Assembly (NCBI GenBank): GCA_947561585.1
Contig: CANNZV010002308.1
Span: forward strand, 1-64,000
Source of the DNA: Caprella mutica
Lineage: Eukaryota > Arthropoda > Malacostraca > Amphipoda > Caprellidae
DNA: 64,000 nucleotides
Direction of reading: 5' to 3'
Position numbers and translations under genes: made by a program. The notes beneath the pieces are model-generated. The model was not told the DNA's origin and ran no database searches. It was given only the letters and a program-made list of their open reading frames with translations. Positions within the stretch are counted from its first letter, which is position 1. Each line of letters opens with the position of its first letter. This document shows, piece by piece, positions 56,366 through 64,000 of this stretch.

Positions 56366-58235
56366 TAACTATTCTGGTAATAAGGTGGAAATTCGTAGCT
56401 CTTGGTATTGACAACTATGACATTTTTTTCAGGTTGACTAACTGTAATGACTATTTCGGTATAATCTGAAACTTTTCAAACAATTTGATGAAATAGCTAT
56501 CTGTATTAGAACACGCCGCTTCATAATTGACAACACGAATGAATAATTCAATGAGAGAAAGTATAATCTATATCCTCAATTTAAATGCAAAATTGTTTCT
56601 TATATAAAAATTCAAAAACCATTTTTTATTTCCTAGTAATGGTCATGCGATTTATTTTGAATTTGTAAAAGTAAATTTAACTGTCATGTTGCTCTCTATC
56701 TTCTCTATTCTGAAAGATAAATCCATCTTTGAGAACTCATATGCCTGCAATCACACGTTGCAAGCATTTGGGTCATGTCACCAATTATTCAAATCTGATT
56801 TCAACTATCCTCTTAATTCAGACTCTATTAGATTGACAGGTTCTTGCAATCTATTTTGAAAAATTCCACAGGCGCAGTCATTTACAGATATTCCGTGTGA
56901 CCAATCTGTAAGAGTCTATGGCAACTTTCAGCAGATCTAATTTATCACGTAACTCCTTACATTTAGATAAACTATAATCAGATCACAGAGGAGGTGGTGT
57001 TAGAGTACCTTTAATAGGTGTTATGGTAAAACAGAATGTTAAATTTAAATCATCTTGGCATGTTTACCTTCTTCAAACGTATTGGTAGTATGCTGCGATT
57101 ATTTCCACAACATGTTTAGAAACAAGAATGTTCCTTTGAGTTTTAGAAGTTGAGCAGCCATTTTGATTAATATTAAAAAGTCCATTCTGTGATTGTTGAA
57201 GCTGCATAGAATCCACTAAACCTTTGTTTAATATTTCAAAATCTTTATTTTGAAGAATACATATCCTAATTGTAGGAAAATGAAGCGTTGATTTCAAATG
57301 GCTCTGTGACCAAAACCCAAATTGATAGACATTAGTATCTAATTACAATAGATCGCAAGTCTTATGTCATAACTCCCGTATGTTGAAAAAGATTGAATTT
57401 CCCTTTCAAAATAGTCTTCGTTAATTTAAATAGTGTCTCTCGTGTCTGAAAGTACACGTTCTCTTTACTTGTAACAAGAACTTTTATTACTGATCTATTT
57501 TCTATTATGGTACCGAATCCATTGATTAATTATGCGATAATCATTGTGGTTAAACTGGCTACTAAAATTGACAGGAATTGGTTCATAATTGGAGACTTTA
57601 ACATGGACTAATCATCCTTCATTGTAACAAGTGTTTTGAGTTTATTATTTTAAGTGTGCAGTGAAGCGAAGCACTCAATTATTTTTTCTTAGAGATTTGC
57701 AAACGATAGGCATTACATTTTAATTAGATTGCCAGTTTTGCTTAGCCTAAAAAGGTAGGTTTAACAAGACAATATTTCTGGATATGAGTCGTAAGATAAC
57801 CTCGATTGACGCCTAAACAGTATTAGAAAAAATATTAAATATTATGCTTAAAATTCATTATAACATTATTTAGTAAAATCGAATATTATTATTCAATAAT
57901 AGAGTAATTTTTTTTCTACATTTTCACTGTGTAAGAAGGTATTGGAGTACCTTTTACACCGTAGTGACATCGTCGTCTGGTTCAAAACAAGCCTAGAGTA
58001 AATGACAGACATAAAAATTGCCCGACCATGCTATTATTTCGTATTAACAGTTACCTTTGGCTATATGACTTATGATTATGATAGCGATAGAAAGATAAAA
58101 TAGCAAATTATCTTCTAAGTTGCAGATGTTACTTCTTTCTACCTTAGAAGATCTGTCAACTGTATAGACAACACTATTTTACGTATCCAATTTTTTTAAA
58201 AGGCCTCTGCTAGAAGAAACAGACCTTCTTTAACA
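56366..58235. other. AT-rich, no gene seen
   Basis: No supported ORF, RNA or repeat. Confidence 0.5.
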
Positions 58236-58316
58236 CGTTCCCAGAGTATTGACCCAGCGGTGGGTCCAGCATGGTCACTCCAATATCGCGTGTTGACCCA
58301 CCGGTGTGTCAATACG
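58231..58316. repeat. 21-bp-arm hairpin next to TTAA (piggyBac-like end?)
   Basis: TTAACACGTTCCCAGAGTAT leads into arms GTATTGACCCAGCGGTGGGTC (58246-58266) and GACCCACCGGTGTGTCAATAC (58295-58315), with two mismatches. TTAA plus an internal inverted repeat suggests a piggyBac-type terminus. No partner end was found. Confidence 0.45.
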
Positions 58317-58599
58317 CATTTCTAACATGCAAATAAGGAATAGTTGCGAAATGTTTCATCTATGGATCAGCATTTCTATTGAATTATAAGTCTAGAATTG
58401 TATATTACCGAAGAAAACACTCCAGATCTTCCAACACGGTGTATCACACAGCACATTTTGAGTAAGCCAAAAAATTCTTCCGCAGTAACGTCATACTTGT
58501 GGTGACGTCATACGCGAGGAAAGTTAAATAATTAAGAAAAAATGCTTTATCCAACAGACTGAGGTGCCTGTAGCATGTCACAGGGCAAACACCCAAACT

Positions 58600-60600
58600 G
58601 CGGCCATCATACTTCTCCTTGACCGACATCAGGATATATTGCCCCTCTGAACTGCCATAAAAACCCTCTGCTCTAACCAAAAGGTTTCTCTGACATCATC
58701 AGTGACGTCGGTAAAGCGACGGCCGATTTCAGCAAGGAGTGAGCCTGTCGTTTCACCATAGCTAGCTGCCGTTTCCACCGCTATGGGTTCGAACAGATAT
58801 CTAATGTCAAGAGCCGCATACTTGAGTCGCTTCCTCCCCTCCGCCTCCTTGGCTGCGCTACCAGGAGACAAAGTCGATTTCATCTAGTGAGTCTCAGAGT
58901 AAGTGTAAATACATGTTTAATCCCAACTAAGACGCCTCTCATCTGTAAAGGGGAAGACTGAAATACCATCATGCTGCTTACTATCACCCCTATCGGCTCA
59001 AGCACTGAAGGGATAACTGCCGAAGTCAAAGCTCTCCTAACAACATCATTCAGGGCTGCATGTCTCAGATGGCGTCCAGCACTGTAGGGACATGTTAAAC
59101 CGTGAAGCCACCTTGAATCCACTCTCTGGCCGCATCGGCACACGTGTGGCTCACAGATGTCCGCATCAACACGCAGCGCGATCGCAACCCGAAAAGACTC
59201 TGCGTAGAGTATCGTTCCAAGCGTGTGAACTGGTAGAAAACTGATCAACCTCCTTGCTCAGTCTCGCCACAGTGGCTACCGATTTTGGCTAATCCCATGA
59301 CCTCTGCCGACTCTCCATAGCTCCCTCAGCTGAGGCTAAACCCTCACTTTGCCCTTTCTACACTGCTGCTCTGATCTTTCAGTCATCCCCAATCTGTATT
59401 TTGCCCAGAATGGATCTAACCAAATCCTCTGTAGCATGGAGGGGAAGAAATGAATGCGGGTAGCGTAATGTCCTTAGACATCCTAATTCCTAACCCCCCA
59501 AAACCGTACGGGCAACGATGCCTGCTCAAGTGAGTCTCCCTCAAACTTAACGTTGGGCACCATCGAAATATCTGGTACAATGACCCTCTTGAACTGTTGA
59601 AATTTCCTCACTATTTCTGTAAGCTGGTGAAGTACGGAGGATATATTGAATCTAAGGCAAGGCAAAACAATTCTTTAGTAAAAAAAAAGCTTGATGGTTC
59701 TCAATCAGTCTCAACCTTGAAGAAAGCCTCTTCAAATTTTCTCCCTTCTCAGCAGCAGCTGGCGGTATGCCCCTCTCCATGAGTGGGGCTCCCAGCAAAT
59801 TGGAATCATTCATTGAATCTACTCTTAATCCTGGCATCAAATCCTCAAAAAGATTCCTCGTAATGATTAATTCTTCCTCAGAATGATTCAGCAAAATCAG
59901 TTCATACTTCTCTCGGTTAAAATCCAAACCCATATCATCAAGGTCCTTGATTAGACGCTGCAAGCAAGGGAACATCTTTTCAGGTGAATCTCAGATTGTC
60001 CCGTTATCGAGATACCAGATATTCAACTCATTGTCCACCCTTCGAGCTATCTCATCAATTCCCAAAGAGAAGAGAGCTGGACCGAAAGGGTCGCCCTATT
60101 GTAGCGAATACGATGTTTTCCCCCCCAAAGAAAAGCGTTGTTGGGCCAGAATAAGCCTGCCAAATCAGCCTATCAATCCCCCTGAGCCCTTTGTTTAGCC
60201 GCATTCAGGAAAACATCTCTTCGTAGGCTATTCAAAACATTGGCCATGTCAATCTTGAAAATAACCTTATTACCTTCCAACCCATGATATCTGCGCAGCC
60301 ACCTTGAGTTGAATCTCATAACTGTATATGGCGCAAGGATTCTCCAAGACTGGCTATCATTGGACGTGATCCTACCTTCACAGCCAAAAGCCTCGAAGTT
60401 TTCCCTACAGCAATTCGACGCACACCTCTGTCCTTTTTCCCCAAAGCACTCAAAGTGGCTCCATAGAATACCGGTATAGCAAATCCATTTTGATTTGTGG
60501 TCTATTTATACCAAACCTGCTTCATCTCCAGCTTTGGATTTAGGTAACCTCGGCAGGTTCGTAGCCACTTTGTTGATTTGATATTCTGCATCCGTTTTCC
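58600..60600 (-). pseudogene. LINE (non-LTR) reverse transcriptase relic
   Basis: About 2 kb read on the minus strand in shifting frames. Near 60460 FYGATLSALGKKDRGVRRIA. Near 60260 RT motif A KIDMANVLNSLRRD. Near 60085 a stop where a Gln is usual, then GDPFGPALFSLGIDEIARRV. Near 60015 IWYLDNGTI, where the catalytic YxDD has become YLDN. 59975-59652 continues the palm/thumb (LGAPLMERGI, ENLKRLSSRLRLIENHQAFF). Near 59510 QASLPVRFWGVRN. 59248-58880 holds the C-terminal PHVCRCGQRVDS and SAGRHLRHAALNDVVRRAL. 58883-58629 follows with EIGRRFTDVTDDVRETFWLE. The motif order matches a widespread invertebrate LINE reverse transcriptase with this Cys/His tail. Stops, shifts and the lost Asp make it inactive. 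It is less AT-rich than its surroundings. The precise clade is unsure. Confidence 0.85.
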
Positions 60601-61150
60601 TTGTTGGTGGGGAGAATTGTGAAGTAGTTTTATTAAATTGACAATATGAACAACTTTGGCTAGCTCTGGCCACTTAATACCTAATGCCAGATGCCAAAAT
60701 TGTTTTCTAGTAATTTCTACTAATTTATCTAATTTGTATATAATTTGATTAAAAAATGAATGCCTAGAAAGGAGTTATATTTACATGTGGTTAACTTATA
60801 ACTTAGTCTCACATTGGAGGTTGAGGGTTTATCTTCCCACTGGAAAGCCCAATGGGTTACATAAAGAAATTAGTACCTAGATATGGATGGGGGAGGTAAA
60901 TGGATTTGCTTATTTGGCTGCGACAGGGAACTCATAAAATCTCAATTATTGCAGGTATAACAACACTGAATGTTGAACTATTTCGGTGTATAAAAAACGT
61001 CTTTATATAACTTAGGATCTTCTGGGCCTTCCTCTCTGCGGCGATACAATGAGGACTAAGCTTAAACTAGGTGGTTATAAGGACTCTGCGGTAGAGATCC
61101 TGCAACTTAGGAGAGACTGGCGTTTTAAGGAGTGTATTCAGCGCGAGAAC
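60601..61150. other. No gene seen
   Basis: Between two LINE relics. No motif recognised. Confidence 0.5.
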
Positions 61151-61154
61151 TTAA

Positions 61155-61405
61155 CACCAACATGCATGATTTTAAACTACTTTGTTGAATGTCATCTGCC
61201 ATTGTTCTGACAAATATCCGATCCTGGTCAAATCCCTCCTCAACTCGTTCACAGCATGAGGAACAGTTGCATTGACGCTAAGCTTGGTGTCGTCTGTAAA
61301 CTCACTCATTTTGGAGATGATACTGGTATCCAAATCGTTCATATATATATGAGGAATAAAAGTGATACTAATACTGATCCTTGAGGCACACCACGATGAA
61401 TTCAT
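61155..61405 (-). pseudogene. CR1-like LINE reverse transcriptase relic, 3' part
   Basis: The minus strand reads RGVPQGSVL in one frame. After a shift it reads IYMNDLDTSIISKMSEFTDD and TKL (FTDD in place of the usual FADD), then ELRRDLTRIGYLSEQWQMTF. The motif order is that of CR1/Jockey-type reverse transcriptases. Its upstream half lies at 62216-62420, beyond an inserted element. Confidence 0.85.
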
Positions 61406-62215
61406 CGTGGGTAAATTCATCTCATGGTAAGTTTCTCGCAGCTTGAAATATCAGTAAATATAAAGGTAGATAATGGAAATACTAGAACGATAAATAATTT
61501 AAAGGTATATGATATGATCCATAATAAAGACAATAAAACGGTCCAAATAATATGAGGATATGTTGCTGGAAAACCGTTAATATTAAACAATAAATTTTGG
61601 CGTTATAGCTAAACAAACAACATATCTAAATTATTTTAAAAAGATAAATATTCCTCTTGAATTATCTAAGATATTGCTATTTTCAAAGTCCTCTACAATT
61701 AGCTGAACTTTGCCTGAGCAATATTTGTATTTCTTTTTCTGAGGTGGGCCTTCTGTGTCGGCGATATATACTGTTCTATTCTAAACTGTTGGGTGATGAA
61801 CGCCAATCAGGGTGTTGAATGAGCGATGTCATACTTCACAGACGTTTTTGTTTTAGGGCAGGCCTCTCTGGCTATATCAAAGCAATTCTAAATACCATGT
61901 TCGAATAGTGGTGGACAACGTATTTGATGACGGCCTGGCCGAACTATCTATGTAGGTATCATATATATGAAAATTATTTTACATTCTATTACTAGCATAT
62001 TAATCATTTAAAGTAAATTAACAGCACAGATTCGCACAAACAAATTACTCTAATCCAGGTAAATGTAAAGTTAGGTCTGCACTTACTTGCTAAGATTTTA
62101 TTTAAGTTAATCAATTTATATTTATAATGTACCATGAGATTAGTTCACCATGTGATGAATTTACTATGCGATTAATTTTACCAGCGATGAATTTCCTGTT
62201 GTGAATTTACCGTGT
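61397..62215. mobile_element. Foldback-like element with GATGAATTTACC-type terminal repeats, inserted in the LINE
   Basis: Left end GATGAATTCATCGTGGGTAA and ATTCATCTCATGGTAAG (61397-61434). The right end (62128-62213) is a series of 15-17-bp units such as GTGATGAATTTACTA and GTGAATTTACCGTG, in inverse orientation to the left end. It separates two halves of one LINE reverse transcriptase. The exact ends and target duplication could not be fixed by eye. Confidence 0.65.
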
Positions 62216-62425
62216 ACCACCAACGACTACTCTATTTCCTATTCGAAAGCCTTACCTCAATCTTGTCAGCCACTGTGTCGATGATACCAAGAGCTCAAAC
62301 CTTAGCCATCAGTCTCCGGTGAGGAATTTTGTGCCAAAGGCCTTCTGAAAGTCGAGAAACACTACATCCACAGGCCCAGACTTGTCTTAAGCACTGAGGA
62401 TGTCATGGTAGAACTGGGTCTAGGA
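62216..62425 (-). pseudogene. CR1-like LINE reverse transcriptase relic, 5' part
   Basis: The minus strand reads SGPVDVVFLDFQKAF (RT motif A, catalytic Asp present), then in a shifted frame IPHRRLMAKV and ALGIIDTVADKIEVRLSNRK, then VVVGG. It directly precedes, in gene order, the RGVPQGS segment at 61405. Stops at a further terminal-array sequence at 62426. Confidence 0.85.
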
Positions 62426-62560
62426 TGATTTTCCGAAAACGAATTGGCCGGAACCAAATTTGCCGAAGCGGATTCTCTGAATACATGTTTGCCGAATCCC
62501 AAATTTGCCGAAGGACAAATTTTCCGAAAGAAGAATTTGTCGAAAATCAAATTTAATGTA
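62426..62560. repeat. Terminal-array-like repeat CAAATTTGCCGAA
   Basis: About eight degenerate units of 15-17 bp (AAATTTGCCGAAGG, TTTTCCGAAAG, ATTTGTCGAAAATC). It interrupts the LINE relic at its 5' side. No opposite end seen. Confidence 0.75.
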
Positions 62561-63320
62561 TTTATAAAGAACATTCTGTTGGACTTTATAGTTCTCATTA
62601 TATCTTGTGCATAAAAAAACATATCTTATATGAATTGACTTTACTATTGCTATATAAATTTGTATTCTGCAAATTCGTATATCTAGCAGTATATATTAAA
62701 CATTAATATGAATATGGAATTACTAATAAAGGGTAAATAGAAATAAATATTTTTATCTGAAACAAATTTATTCATGCAAGTGACACAATCGTTGAAGTCA
62801 GAGGTATATTGGGAAGATAAAAACATAACTAATAATTATGTTATTCATTACCTAACAATGTTATATTTTAAACTCAATTAAATAGAATAAATATTCATAA
62901 TGTCTCCCACAACACCTGTATGGAATACTATTAAAAACTGAATAAAGAAATAAGAATCCCGTGCGTGGTTTAGTAATATGTCGAAATTACAGAGAATTTT
63001 GGTTTGGTAATCACACAGTTGTTTACTTAACTGGCCGTGTTTGGTATAATTTAATTTTAGTGGAGATTCAACGTCCGCTTCAACCATATCGTTGACTATA
63101 TCGATGACGTCAATAAAATTAAGGGAATGGTTTCGGGTATTTTCCATTTTTTTCGTTTTTTTTTTTTAATTTAGTTACCCTGCAAATCTACCAAAGAAAA
63201 CTCATAAAAAATTCCATTCACCTAGTACGTTTGTGCGTGTGTCAAACGCGTTTCTCAGTTTGGGGGTTAGGGAGTTATTCTCTTATAGAGAGTGGGTTTA
63301 TTTATGGTTGAATGGGTCCC
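62561..63320. other. AT-rich; partial R1 copy 7 at 63050-63125
   Basis: GTGGAGATTCAACGTCCGCT and GATGACGTCAATAAAATTAA match the start of R1 copy 6. No gene. Confidence 0.6.
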
Positions 63321-63324
63321 ATTT

Positions 63325-64000
63325 CAACCATAAATGGGTCCCATTTCAACCATAAATGGGTCCCATTTATGGTTGAAGGCTTCGTCGCTGCCTGGGTTGA
63401 CCCCCGAAGCGACCTGATGAGTCTTTTTGGCTGGGACGAAAAGCATATATTTTTTTTTTAAATTTAAAAAATTTATTGATAAATATTTTTCTTCCTCCAT
63501 TATCTCAGTACCATTTTTTCTCAAATTCTCCACGTTCAAAAGTATAGAACTTTTTGGGGGTTGGTGCTACAGAAAAATGTATAAGAGCTAATATGTTCAG
63601 ACCGAAATTCCTAAGGTCGTGGTGAAGCCCTTTTCCTATAACTTTTTCTATAAAATTAATTTTTTTTGAAGAAAAAAAAAAAAAAAAAAAATATGACAAT
63701 TTTTTTTAAAATTCAAATAAAAAATTTTTCAGATAGAAATTAAAAAAAAAAGCTGCACCACGACCTTAGGATAGTAGTAGAGAACATATTAGCTTCAATA
63801 AATTTTTCTGTAGCACCAACCCCCAAGCCGTTCTATAGTTTCCCGGGGGGGTCGAAAAAGAAGGTTTTTCGACCCCCACGGGGGAGGGGGGCCCCAAAAT
63901 GAAAAAATCTCAAAAGAGAGCATATGATTTCTTTTCACTTTACACCTTATGTTAAAATCTCAGCTCAATCGGACAAGTATTATTGGTACATCCTAAATAC
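63325..64000 (-). mobile_element. TAA-type TIR element, copy 2, cut by the window end
   Basis: In opposite orientation to 21090-21937. GCTTCGTCGCTGCCTGG, GAAGCGACCTGATGAGTC, GGGGGTTGGTGCTACAGAAA, CTAAGGTCGTGGTGAAGCCC, the T/A-rich palindromic core and GGACAAGTATTATTGGTA all have counterparts. The window ends about 20 bp before the expected terminus. The other end is replaced by a tandem AACCATAAATGGGTCCCATT palindromic repeat (63305-63375). Confidence 0.75.

Noticed and set aside
61390..61405. 9-bp target duplication for the element at 61397-62215
   Set aside because: ACACCACGA on the left and GTACCACCA on the right are only partly similar, so the ends cannot be fixed by eye.

Overview
The window is eukaryotic, AT-rich, repeat-dominated DNA. 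I recognise no host protein-coding gene, tRNA or rRNA in it. Every protein I can name belongs to a mobile element: Ty3/gypsy Gag-Pol, a Penelope-like reverse transcriptase with a GIY-YIG end, Tc1/mariner relatives, a FLYWCH/MULE transposase and two LINE reverse transcriptases. This mix, together with short elements carrying TA, TAA, TTAA, 8-bp and 9-bp target duplications, suggests an arthropod, probably an insect. That is an inference from element content and the species cannot be named.

Layout. 1-3493 is a 22-bp satellite. A 45-bp satellite (3845-4054 and 13977-14358) is split by a complete, very young Ty3/gypsy element (4055-13976). Its two 442-bp LTRs look identical, and it has a CTGT target duplication, gag, an overlapping pol in the -1 frame, and a small extra ORF for a possibly myristoylated single-pass membrane protein. 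From 14.5 to 29 kb come dispersed repeats, a TAA-flanked element (21090-21937), a decayed Tc1/mariner-like element (22260-23439) and large minisatellites of 19, 33, 15, 14 and 19 bp. 29354-31690 is a foldback palindrome holding three later insertions. 31830-35498 and 40225-41643 are two copies, in opposite orientation, of a foldback-like element whose ends are tandem arrays of a 15-16-bp unit and which makes 9-bp target duplications. The first copy was entered by a Penelope-like element. A TAA-flanked MITE lies at 36294-36956, and a truncated Tc3-type transposase next to a 40-bp array at 42.8-44.0 kb. At 46.4-48.9 kb there are composite minisatellites and a palindromic region. A broken FLYWCH/MULE transposase lies at 52.69-53.77 kb, a LINE relic at 58.6-60.6 kb, and a CR1-like LINE relic split by another foldback-like element at 61.15-62.42 kb. 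The right edge holds a second copy, in inverse orientation, of the 21-kb TAA element.

How it fits together. The window reads as a stack of transpositions whose order can be recovered from target duplications and an empty site. The strongest lead is a set of foldback-like elements with terminal tandem arrays. Their 15-17-bp units differ in sequence but share a skeleton, and a MULE-type transposase relic, the class known to make 9-bp duplications, lies in the same window. The second lead is the gypsy element's small third ORF, which has the layout of a myristoylated, single-pass, basic-tailed membrane protein.
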